Assembly: GCA_035541995.1 (NCBI GenBank) | Contig: DATKMG010000166.1 | Span: 1-6,392 of the forward strand | Reading direction: 5' to 3' | From: DATKMG01 sp035541995 | GTDB lineage: Bacteria; Acidobacteriota; Terriglobia; Versatilivoradales; Versatilivoraceae | DNA: 6,392 nt | Shown: piece by piece, positions 1 through 5,495 of the stretch | Layout: each line of letters opens with the position of its first letter | Numbering within the stretch: position 1 is the first letter of the stretch | The notes under the pieces: model-generated | The model's input: only the letters and a program-made list of their open reading frames with translations | What the model was told of the DNA's origin: nothing | The model's database searches: none | Position numbers and translations under genes: made by a program

Positions 1-2
1 AA

Positions 3-698
3 AACAAGATGTATCACGCTTCCACCAACCAGCTCGGCGAAAAAATCTGGTCCCTGGAGTTTTTGGCGAGGAAACTCAGTGTCGCAGTGGGTATCAAGAA
101 TAATCTGGACTCCGGCTCATCGGTAGACATCAGCTCAGTTGCTTTTCCCGTGAACGATCCCACGGATGGCCCCGACGGAGTTGTGACCGTCCTCCTTCCT
201 GAACTACATCGATTGGAAACCGATGCGAAGGGTTTGGAGGGACAGTTCTTTAAGATTGAGCGGTCTTATGGTGACCAAACCAACCGGCGTGCACAAACTC
301 CCAGCATCTGGCCGTCATTGGGACTGCTCTGGGACCGATTTGGTTGGCGGGACGACGTGTCTGAACTCGGGGAAGCGGAGTACCACTGCGGGATTGATAT
401 TTCAGCCCCGCTCGGGCATCCGGTGGTGGCTTCGGCTGACGGAGCGGTGATTTTGCTGGATAGCAGACCGGATTACGGCAACTTGATTATCATTGATCAT
501 GGGTCCGGACTCACCACGCGTTATGCCCACCTGTTAGGTTTCAGGGTGACATTGGGCCAGCGAGTGAAAAAGGGTCAACTCATTGGGCTGGTTGGGAAGA
601 CAGGAAGGGCCAGCGGGCCTCATCTCCATTACGAAGTTCGGCTCAACGGCAACGCGGTAAACCCCCTGCGTTACCTCTCCAGAGCGCCAAAAGGATAG
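3..698 (+). CDS. M23-family zinc metallopeptidase (LytM/DD-endopeptidase type), probably 5'-truncated by the window edge
   Basis: Residues are numbered from the ATG at 9. Residues 105-225 form an M23 peptidase domain: an HxxxD pair (H126, D130 in HCGID), RYAHL with H174, and GPHLHYE with H205 and H207. By family knowledge H126, D130 and H207 bind zinc, and H174 and H205 are catalytic. All are present, so it should be an active endopeptidase that cuts peptidoglycan peptide cross-links outside the cytoplasmic membrane. The frame stays open to the left edge and the ATG at 9 has no ribosome binding site before it. No signal peptide or membrane helix is visible, yet family members usually have one followed by a coiled coil. 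I infer that the true start lies upstream of the window. The segment at about 8-30 (LGEKIWSLEFLARKLSVAVGI) would be the end of that linker. An inactive divisome activator of the EnvC/NlpD kind is less likely because the catalytic residues are intact. Its tail overlaps the convergent gene by 28 bp. Confidence 0.9.
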   Translation, partial: NKMYHASTNQLGEKIWSLEFLARKLSVAVGIKNNLDSGSSVDISSVAFPVNDPTDGPDGVVTVLLPELHRLETDAKGLEGQFFKIERSYGDQTNRRAQTPSIWPSLGLLWDRFGWRDDVSELGEAEYHCGIDISAPLGHPVVASADGAVILLDSRPDYGNLIIIDHGSGLTTRYAHLLGFRVTLGQRVKKGQLIGLVGKTGRASGPHLHYEVRLNGNAVNPLRYLSRAPKG

Positions 699-1204
699 TC
701 CTCAAAAACGTCCAGGACCTGTTGGAGACTGTTCTCCTGCCTCTCCCGCAGGATATGATTGGTTATCCGGTGGACTCGACTTTCCTCTTGTTCTCGAAAC
801 TCCTCCTCAATGAGGTATGGCTGAAGTGAACTGGCAAAGCGGAAAACGTGGACCAGTTCATGGGTTAAAATGTACAGCATGAGAGCGTCCAAGGTCACGG
901 GATTGCAGGCCCGGCGGGTAGCAGCCAGGATATTGTGGTCCTGGAGGCAGATCCCATAGACTTCTTGGTAGCGAGGCTGACCGCGAGTCTTTTTCAGTGC
1001 ATACTCATACTTGGCCACCATCGCCAGGGCGTTTAAGTCGATTTCTGTTTCACCCAGTTCACTCAACGTCTTGATTTCGTAGGGATACATGGGCCACTCT
1101 CGTCCCGGGATGCAATAGTAGTGGCTCACCAGCGACTCGGCATCGGAAAGCTGCGTCCGGATTACGTTCAGTTCGCCAGGTCCAAAGTGATCTAATGACG
1201 CCAT
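671..1204 (-). CDS. Uncharacterised protein with an HExxH (HELVH) zinc-metallopeptidase-like motif
   Basis: This is a 177-residue protein that I cannot assign to a named family. Residues 115-119 read HELVH inside a hydrophobic helix (LYILTHELVHVFRF), the classic zincin active site. A Glu-rich helix follows about 20 residues later (EEEFREQEESRVH, 133-145). E140 or E141 in it could be the third zinc ligand as in gluzincins, but this is inferred. There is no signal peptide and no membrane segment, so it is probably cytoplasmic. Residues 64-115 (KYEYALKKTRG, then RRACNPVTLDAL) resemble the scaffold that often precedes such a motif. The start is the ATG at 1204, preceded at 2 nt by GGGG, a weak site. 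A strong promoter lies just upstream (1239-1267). It diverges from the FmdB-like gene and meets the M23 peptidase gene tail to tail. A role in proteolysis is plausible, but the substrate is unknown. Confidence 0.75.
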   Translation of the reverse strand: MASLDHFGPGELNVIRTQLSDAESLVSHYYCIPGREWPMYPYEIKTLSELGETEIDLNALAMVAKYEYALKKTRGQPRYQEVYGICLQDHNILAATRRACNPVTLDALMLYILTHELVHVFRFASSLQPYLIEEEFREQEESRVHRITNHILRERQENSLQQVLDVFEDYPFGALER

Positions 1205-1238
1205 TTCCCCGTCCGTTAAGTAGCCTCTCTAACTCGCC

Positions 1239-1267
1239 ATGGTAGCCACCAACTGAATTCGTGTCAA
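1239..1267 (-). promoter_or_regulatory. Sigma-70-like promoter for the HELVH gene
   Basis: On the minus strand a perfect -35 box TTGACA (1267-1262) is followed after exactly 17 bp by TACCAT (1244-1239), which matches four of the six consensus -10 bases. Transcription would begin near 1232, leaving a leader of about 28 nt before the ATG at 1204. The -35 box lies beside an inverted repeat shared with the divergent promoter. Confidence 0.55.
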
Positions 1268-1269
1268 GA

Positions 1270-1289
1270 ACACTCTCGCGCTTGAGTGT
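1270..1289. promoter_or_regulatory. Inverted repeat between divergent promoters, candidate operator
   Basis: ACACTC (1270-1275) and GAGTGT (1284-1289) are perfect 6-bp inverted arms with an 8-bp centre. The right arm covers the plus-strand -35 box (1282-1287), and the left arm begins 3 bp from the minus-strand -35 box (1262-1267). A protein bound here would block or bridge both promoters. The regulator is not known and 6-bp arms can arise by chance. Confidence 0.3.
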
Positions 1290-1310
1290 GGAGTCAAGAC
1301 GTGATAAAAT
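1282..1310 (+). promoter_or_regulatory. Sigma-70-like promoter with extended -10 for the FmdB-like gene
   Basis: TTGAGT (1282-1287) and TAAAAT (1305-1310) are separated by 17 bp. Each differs from consensus at one or two positions. TGA directly before the -10 box (1302-1304) makes an extended -10. The start of transcription would be near 1317, giving a leader of about 48 nt that contains the hairpin at 1327-1349 and the ribosome binding site at 1350-1355. Confidence 0.6.
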
Positions 1311-1326
1311 CTAGTCTTTAGATTCC

Positions 1327-1349
1327 GCGTTGTAGTCGGAGCACAACGC
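1327..1349 (+). promoter_or_regulatory. Leader hairpin next to the ribosome binding site
   Basis: GCGTTGT (1327-1333) and ACAACGC (1343-1349) form a perfect 7-bp stem with a 9-nt loop. The next base begins AGGAGG (1350-1355), the ribosome binding site of the FmdB-like gene. The position suggests an effect on translation or mRNA stability. It is not a terminator, because no T-run follows. Confidence 0.4.
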
Positions 1350-1355
1350 AGGAGG
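1350..1355 (+). promoter_or_regulatory. Shine-Dalgarno site AGGAGG that decides the FmdB start
   Basis: A full AGGAGG ends immediately before an ATG at 1356 (0-nt spacing, unusable) and 9 nt before the in-frame ATG at 1365. The spacing favours 1365, which also gives the standard family N-terminus MPIYEYRC. Confidence 0.75.
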
Positions 1356-1364
1356 ATGTTAAGG

Positions 1365-1649
1365 ATGCCGATTTACGAATATCGATGTGAAAAATGCGGC
1401 CACCACTTCGAAGTGATTCAGAAATTCTCCGATGAACCCCTCAGGACATGTAGCTCCTGCAAGGGAAAGTTAACGAAACTTATTTCCCAGACTTCCTTCC
1501 AGTTTAAAGGATCAGGCTGGTATGTGACTGACTACGCAAAGAAGAGCCAGCCTCGATCGGATTCCAAAACAGGCGAGAAAGGGGAGTCGTCTACGGAACC
1601 CTCGAAGGAAACCCCTACCAGTACTCCAAAAGCCGAAAAGAAAGATTAG
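1365..1649 (+). CDS. FmdB-family zinc-ribbon protein
   Basis: This is a 94-residue protein starting MPIYEYRCEKCGHHFE, the hallmark N-terminus of the FmdB / CxxC_CxxC_SSSS family. Zinc ligands are C8 and C11 and C29 and C32, a single zinc ribbon over about residues 1-40. The family's conserved segment follows (TSFQFKGSGWYVTDY, 43-57). Residues 60-94 are a Ser/Thr/Lys/Glu/Pro-rich tail that looks disordered. The family is named for a proposed regulator of formamidase genes, but most members have no known function. It is small, cytoplasmic, and could bind nucleic acid or protein. I chose ATG 1365 over ATG 1356 because of the ribosome binding site spacing and the family N-terminus. It has its own promoter and diverges from the HELVH gene. 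No clear terminator follows: TTGCG/CGCAA (1652-1656/1671-1675) is a weak 5-bp pair without a T-run. Confidence 0.9.
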   Translation: MPIYEYRCEKCGHHFEVIQKFSDEPLRTCSSCKGKLTKLISQTSFQFKGSGWYVTDYAKKSQPRSDSKTGEKGESSTEPSKETPTSTPKAEKKD

Positions 1650-1666
1650 CATTGCGATTCCTTATA

Positions 1667-1837
1667 TCAACGCAACTTCAAGACCGGTGGAGTCGAGCCC
1701 TTGGCTTCCTCAGTCTTGATGCCGCTTGACGACTGCCTGCACAACCCACATTTTTGCTCCTGAAGCAAAGGGAAAGAAGGAACATCGCACGGCCAAATGG
1801 CAATGGTCTTACAGGAGTCGCATATCGAGGCAGTGAT
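1667..1837 (-). CDS. Candidate small CxxC...CxxC protein without a standard start codon (possible ATC start, frameshift or decayed gene)
   Basis: The minus strand is open for 56 codons from ATC (1837-1835) to TGA (1669-1667). The product would hold C6-x2-C9, C17 and C30-x2-C33, a zinc-ribbon-like pattern (CDSCKTIAIWPC, then KCGLCRQ), followed by a polar tail. A perfect AGGAGG (1848-1843) lies 4 nt before the ATC. No ATG, GTG or TTG occurs between the upstream in-frame TAA and the first Cys pair. A 16-codon ORF (1889-1839) ends in AGG AGG TAA C, and a +1 shift there would enter this frame. I do not recognise the family. It lies 91 bp downstream of the glycosyltransferase operon and 17 bp tail to tail from the FmdB gene. 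The cysteine pattern and ribosome binding site support a real or recently lost gene; the missing start counts against it. Confidence 0.4.
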   Translation of the reverse strand: MTASICDSCKTIAIWPCDVPSFPLLQEQKCGLCRQSSSGIKTEEAKGSTPPVLKLR

Positions 1838-1838
1838 G

Positions 1839-1889
1839 TTACCTCCTGGTTAGACGGAAATTGTGCAGCATGGATCGTCGCGAACTCAT
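1839..1889 (-). CDS. Candidate 16-codon leader ORF
   Basis: The ORF reads MSSRRSMLHNFRLTRR and ends in the tandem rare arginine codons AGG AGG and then TAA followed by C, a weak stop context. The AGGAGG codons are also the ribosome binding site of the CxxC frame that follows. It could be a leader for coupling, the front end of a frameshifted 73-residue protein, or chance. Its own ribosome binding site is poor (GAGAG, 8 nt upstream). Confidence 0.2.
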   Translation of the reverse strand: MSSRRSMLHNFRLTRR

Positions 1890-1904
1890 GGAGGTTTCTC
1901 TCAA

Positions 1905-1932
1905 ATCAAAGATAACCGGGATGCTTTGTCAA
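1905..1932 (-). promoter_or_regulatory. Possible promoter for the small CxxC frame
   Basis: On the minus strand a perfect TTGACA (1932-1927) overlaps the stop codon of the last glycosyltransferase gene. After 16 bp comes TTTGAT (1910-1905), four of six consensus bases. Transcription would start near 1898, just ahead of the 16-codon leader ORF. The -10 box is mediocre, so this is tentative. Confidence 0.3.
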
Positions 1933-3059
1933 GAATTTCCACCTCCAGCAATATGATATAGGAGGTCAACAGTGGTTCTGGCACACACGCTCCATCTGTA
2001 CTCCCTCGTTCGGGATATGCCCTTCTTTATTAATTCATCCCTAAGACTCGAAGATCTTGCGACTTTCTCAATGGCCCGAGCCCATTCCAGGACAGGGCCG
2101 TACGGATCGACCAGTATTCCCGCCGATCCAACCAATTCCCCTAAGCCGGATGTGCTGGAGGCAATAACTGGGCAGCCGGCAGCCATCGCCTCCAGGGCTG
2201 GAAATCCGAACCCTTCATAAAGGGAGGGAAACACAAGCATATCAGCTCCCGCATAGAGGTGAGGTAAATCATGGGCTGAGATATATCCCGTTCTGATGAT
2301 GCGGCTGCAAAGAGGATGGGAACGGAGATCAATCTCGAGGGACTCAGAATGCCAACCCATCTTCCCCGCCAGAACCAAATGGTAGACGCCTCGAAGATCC
2401 AATGGCAAAATCGCGAAAGCTTGCAGCAGTGTCCTAAGATTCTTCCTGGGTTCCAGAGTCCCCACAGCCATAATGAAGGGTCGCAGGATTCGGTACTTTT
2501 CGAGGACCGCTTGTGTCTTTTCTTCTCGGATGTTGCTTCGGAAAAAGTGGTCACTGACTCCCGGTGAAATAACCTCAATTTGGTTTAAGGGTACATCATA
2601 GTACTGGTGGATCTCACCGGCCACGAACCGGGAGATAGTCAGGATTTTCTGGGCTCGACGTACTGAGACCGGCAGGAGCAGTCGGTGCAAATAGTTGTAA
2701 AGTGCAGATGGAGCGTAACCAACTCCCATTCGATGAACGCAGTCAGGGATAGTAACGACTACGGGCAGTTGCCTCCGAAGACCAAAAGGCATGAGCCCTT
2801 GGACGCCCCAAAAGAGATCAAGCTCCACAGAGTTTATCGATCGCCACGATTGGAACAGGTACCAGGCGAGTCCCCAACGGGCTGGATGGATGTGGGTTTT
2901 GACCAGGGGCACGGCGGGAATGTCAACCGGACGATGCGAAAAGAGCCGAAAGCATCCTCTAGTATCGGTCGGAGAAAGGTGTTGCAGGATTTCTACCAGA
3001 TAGGTTCCGATGCCGGTTCTCATCGGCAACAGCGAACGTGCGTCAACTCCGATTTGCAT
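1929..3059 (-). CDS. GT4-family glycosyltransferase (MtfB/mannosyltransferase-like), third gene of the operon
   Basis: This is a 376-residue retaining glycosyltransferase with GT-B fold. The N-terminal domain begins MQIGVDARSLLPMRTGIGTY, whose glycine-rich loop (about 14-21) contacts the acceptor or donor. The C-terminal donor domain has GTLEPRKN (200-207), with the phosphate-binding Arg/Lys, and EGFGFPALE (E282 to E290), the EX7E signature of GT4. This architecture is common in mannosyl- and rhamnosyltransferases of O-antigen and exopolysaccharide clusters; the sugar cannot be read from sequence. It is cytoplasmic, perhaps membrane-associated. The frame extends to an ATG at 3095, but I prefer ATG 3059: GGAG lies 6 nt upstream and the protein then starts at the first beta strand. 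This start overlaps the previous gene by 17 bp, which fits translational coupling. Confidence 0.9.
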   Translation of the reverse strand: MQIGVDARSLLPMRTGIGTYLVEILQHLSPTDTRGCFRLFSHRPVDIPAVPLVKTHIHPARWGLAWYLFQSWRSINSVELDLFWGVQGLMPFGLRRQLPVVVTIPDCVHRMGVGYAPSALYNYLHRLLLPVSVRRAQKILTISRFVAGEIHQYYDVPLNQIEVISPGVSDHFFRSNIREEKTQAVLEKYRILRPFIMAVGTLEPRKNLRTLLQAFAILPLDLRGVYHLVLAGKMGWHSESLEIDLRSHPLCSRIIRTGYISAHDLPHLYAGADMLVFPSLYEGFGFPALEAMAAGCPVIASSTSGLGELVGSAGILVDPYGPVLEWARAIEKVARSSSLRDELIKKGISRTREYRWSVCARTTVDLLYHIAGGGNS

Positions 3060-4086
3060 GACTTTCTCCAACCAGTTCCCGGTATAGCCCCGCATACTGG
3101 TGAGCCATTTGTTTCAGGCTGAACCGTTCAAGCACACGCTGTCGGTTAAAATCTCCCATCTGCCTTCGTCTATCCTCAGATTGCGCGAGAGTCCGGATTG
3201 CATTGACGAACTGATCCACTGATCCGACCTCGCAGAGATATCCTCCCTGGCCATGCTCTACCAGTTCCGGAATCGAAGAACACTGAGTGGAGACGACTGG
3301 CTTGCCACACGCCATTCCTTCCAGGATGGAGTATCCGAATCCCTCTCTTCGGGAGGGTTGAAGTATAATGTCTGCGTTGTTGATTTCCGCCACCAAATCA
3401 GGTTCCGAGAGCTTGCCCAAACACTTCATATTGGGCGAGAGTCCTTTTCCAAGAGTGATTGGCCGCAGACCAGTCGTGTAGCGCAACTCGAAATCGCCTC
3501 CAAGACGCAGCATGATGGGGGCTAGAAGATCGACCCCCTTTCGGAGAGATGGATTCCCTGAGAAAAAGAGAACTATGCGGCTTCTCTCTCTTGATGCAGC
3601 GAATTCTCGAGGCGCAAAGATCTCTGGGTCAATCCCGTTGTAAATGATCCGAATCGGGAGTTCCTTTTGGAAAAATAGGTTCAAGACCTTCCTGGTGTAG
3701 CCACTGACGGCAACTGCTCGATCCGCACTGAGTATGGATCTCCCGACTGACGGCTTCAAAAAGAGCTGATGATGGATTTGAGAGAAAGTGGAAAGGAAGG
3801 TTGCGGACTCGTGGTCAATTGAACAGTGATGTAAGGTGACGACCCAAGGAATAGGCTTCCATCGGAAATGATTGCCGTATTCTACATTCGTGTGAAGCAC
3901 ATCGGCTTGAGAATTCCTTGGAAGGTGCCACCGTCCCGGCCAATTGAGCAGCCATGGCATGTACTCCCATCGGGGAGAAAATCTGACGAACTCCATTTCA
4001 ATTTTCGTGCCCGCCAAGCCCGCGGACAGCCGCTGATAGTAAATCTCAACTCCCGATCCCCCAATGATGGGGCATAAGATCTTCAC
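3043..4086 (-). CDS. GT4-family glycosyltransferase, second gene of the operon
   Basis: This is a 347-residue GT-B protein. The Rossmann-like N-terminus starts MKILCPIIGGSGVE, with a Gly-rich loop at 9-14. NGIDPEIF (150-157) marks the domain linker, a hallmark of GT4 enzymes. The donor-binding domain shows SGNPSLRKGVD (176-186), with the phosphate-contacting R182/K183, and EGFGYSILE (E248 to E256), the EX7E motif. It transfers a sugar from a nucleotide-sugar donor with retention of configuration; donor and acceptor are unknown. The start is GTG at 4086, which shares GTGA with the stop of the preceding gene (4-bp overlap). No strong ribosome binding site precedes it, so translation probably relies on coupling. 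At 347 residues it is at the short end for GT4, with no missing core motif seen. Confidence 0.9.
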   Translation of the reverse strand: MKILCPIIGGSGVEIYYQRLSAGLAGTKIEMEFVRFSPRWEYMPWLLNWPGRWHLPRNSQADVLHTNVEYGNHFRWKPIPWVVTLHHCSIDHESATFLSTFSQIHHQLFLKPSVGRSILSADRAVAVSGYTRKVLNLFFQKELPIRIIYNGIDPEIFAPREFAASRERSRIVLFFSGNPSLRKGVDLLAPIMLRLGGDFELRYTTGLRPITLGKGLSPNMKCLGKLSEPDLVAEINNADIILQPSRREGFGYSILEGMACGKPVVSTQCSSIPELVEHGQGGYLCEVGSVDQFVNAIRTLAQSEDRRRQMGDFNRQRVLERFSLKQMAHQYAGLYRELVGESHANRS

Positions 4087-5339
4087 AATTGATCTGTCTT
4101 CCTCTGTATCGTCTCACGGAGCAGGCGGTCATAGCACAGAGCCACTTGTCTCCAAGTAAAATGCTGTTCCACATGTTGCCGCGCAGTGTTCGCCAGAGTT
4201 CTCCGCAATTCAGAATTGTCGAGTAGGTGAATAATCGCCTCAGCCAACTGCCTGGAATTGGCTGGTTCAACTTCGATTCCAGTGATGCCGTCGATCAGAA
4301 TGTCCGTGACTCCACCCACGCGGCTCCCGACAATGGGTAATCCCGAGGCCGCAGCTTCGAGAAACACGATCCCGAGACCCTCAACCAGAGAGGGCCCCAC
4401 GAAGACATCTGCGGCCGAGTAATAGCAGGCCAGTTCTCGGTGAGGAATCCTCCCCAAGAATCGGACGGCATGAGTGATGCTTAGATCTTCTGCCAGACGC
4501 TCCAATTCCTGTCTTTGGGTCCCACCTCCCGCTAGTACCAGCTGAGCGCGAGGGAACCTTTCCAGGACAAGAGGCAAAGCCTTCAATAGATACAGAGGGC
4601 CTTTCTCCGGGACCAATCGACCAACAAACAGCAAAAATTCCCCGTCAATTCCCAAGGTTTTACGGACGGTTACCTTCTTCTCCGTACTAAAACTGACGGG
4701 ATCTACTCCCATGGGGATTATTTCAACGTTTAATTGAGGCGAAAGCAGATTGACTTGTCGGCTGGTGTATTGGCTGTTTGCACTGCAGGAATCTACCCGT
4801 CTCAAGACGAACCTTTTCAATGCATTTCCCAATCGCCCATCGAACCTGAACATGTCGCTCCCGTGTGCCGTGACCATTAAAGGCGCTTTATGGAACCCCC
4901 TGATTACAGCTCCCACTACTCCTTGCGGAAGAATCCAATGAGCACATATGACATCCACGCGGTGGCGCTGCAACAGACGGTAGCACCTCCAGATCATGCT
5001 GACGAAATAAAACGGAACTTCAATCCAGAGCCAGGGTGACTGTTTGAGATTTGGGATGATCCCGCTACCATAGCAGAGTTTCTCCCAGGCTGGAATAAAG
5101 TAGGTAAACCTCGCCACCTTGACTCCGTCCAACGTCTCGTCAGACCTGCCACCCGGGAAGCCAGGAGCAACGACCACGATGGCCCATCCCAGTGCGGCCA
5201 GTTCTTTGTTGAGGTGGTGGAGGAAAATCCCCGAAGGTTCCGTGACATCCTTAGGATAAGAAGACGTCAGAAACAAAACGGTTCCACGTCGACAGTCGCC
5301 ATTTGGGACCTGCCTGTCTGTTCTTGGCTGAGTGTCCAT
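4083..5339 (-). CDS. GT4-family glycosyltransferase, first gene of the operon
   Basis: This is a 418-residue GT-B retaining glycosyltransferase. After about 18 polar residues the first beta strand and glycine loop follow (TVLFLTSSYP, then EPSGIF at 34-39). AHWILPQG (133-140) and AHGSD (158-162) are typical of one GT4 subgroup found in exopolysaccharide and O-antigen clusters. GRLVPEKG (240-247) carries the Arg/Lys that contacts the donor phosphates, and EGLGIVFLE (E320 to E328) is the EX7E motif. A hydrophobic, aromatic stretch at 102-118 may associate with the membrane. The sugar specificity is not visible. The start is ATG 5339; an in-frame TAG eight codons upstream excludes a longer form. 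No ribosome binding site precedes it, so a very short leader or leaderless transcript is possible. It heads the three-gene operon and diverges from the methyltransferase. Confidence 0.9.
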   Translation of the reverse strand: MDTQPRTDRQVPNGDCRRGTVLFLTSSYPKDVTEPSGIFLHHLNKELAALGWAIVVVAPGFPGGRSDETLDGVKVARFTYFIPAWEKLCYGSGIIPNLKQSPWLWIEVPFYFVSMIWRCYRLLQRHRVDVICAHWILPQGVVGAVIRGFHKAPLMVTAHGSDMFRFDGRLGNALKRFVLRRVDSCSANSQYTSRQVNLLSPQLNVEIIPMGVDPVSFSTEKKVTVRKTLGIDGEFLLFVGRLVPEKGPLYLLKALPLVLERFPRAQLVLAGGGTQRQELERLAEDLSITHAVRFLGRIPHRELACYYSAADVFVGPSLVEGLGIVFLEAAASGLPIVGSRVGGVTDILIDGITGIEVEPANSRQLAEAIIHLLDNSELRRTLANTARQHVEQHFTWRQVALCYDRLLRETIQRKTDQL

Positions 5340-5343
5340 TGCA

Positions 5344-5364
5344 AAATCTAACGCAGAAATCTAA
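5344..5364 (-). repeat. Direct repeat TTAGATTT x2 ahead of the glycosyltransferase operon
   Basis: On the minus strand TTAGATTT occurs at 5364-5357 and 5351-5344, 13 bp apart, and the second copy ends 4 nt before the start codon. Together with TTGGTG (5374-5369), 17 bp before TTAGAT (5351-5346), the second copy could serve as a weak -10 box. That would place the transcript start at or next to the ATG. Confidence 0.3.
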
Positions 5365-5378
5365 GCTTCACCAAGGTT

Positions 5379-5401
5379 ATCAATCCAGAGAAGCAATTGA
5401 T
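5379..5401. promoter_or_regulatory. Inverted repeat in the divergent spacer, candidate operator
   Basis: ATCAAT (5379-5384) and ATTGAT (5396-5401) are perfect 6-bp inverted arms with an 11-bp centre. The site lies between the glycosyltransferase start and the methyltransferase -10 box. It could bind a dimeric regulator acting on both directions, but AT-rich arms of this length can be random. Confidence 0.2.
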
Positions 5402-5430
5402 CTCCAGGCCATTAGTGCGCCAAACAAGTG

Positions 5431-5436
5431 TATAAT
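5431..5436 (+). promoter_or_regulatory. Consensus -10 box TATAAT for the methyltransferase gene
   Basis: TATAAT is an exact consensus match 59 bp before the ATG at 5496. No good -35 box is found 16-18 bp upstream (the region reads GGCCATTAG), so the promoter may depend on an activator. The predicted leader is about 53 nt, and AAGG (5486-5489) lies 6 nt before the start. Confidence 0.4.
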
Positions 5437-5495
5437 AACCAGCCGTAGCCTTCCTCGTTAAAGTAGACGTCCTCCTGATTTCTGAAAGGTACCTC

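Noticed and set aside
1356..1364. Longer FmdB start at ATG 1356
   Set aside because: AGGAGG would touch the start codon with no spacing, and the family N-terminus MPIYEYRC begins at 1365.
1753..1769. TTTGCT/AGCAAA hairpin as a terminator
   Set aside because: The stem has only six pairs, no T-run follows on either strand, and it lies inside the candidate CxxC frame.
1870..1956. A 28-codon plus-strand ORF beginning MDRRELME
   Set aside because: No ribosome binding site, it runs into the antisense of the glycosyltransferase gene, and the length is expected by chance.
3060..3095. Longer start for the third glycosyltransferase at ATG 3095
   Set aside because: The added 12 residues lie inside the coding end of the preceding gene, precede the first beta strand and lack a ribosome binding site; ATG 3059 has GGAG at 6 nt.
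2685..3122. Open frame of 145 codons on the plus strand
   Set aside because: It lies antisense to the third glycosyltransferase gene, whose motifs are unmistakable, and has no recognisable domain or ribosome binding site.
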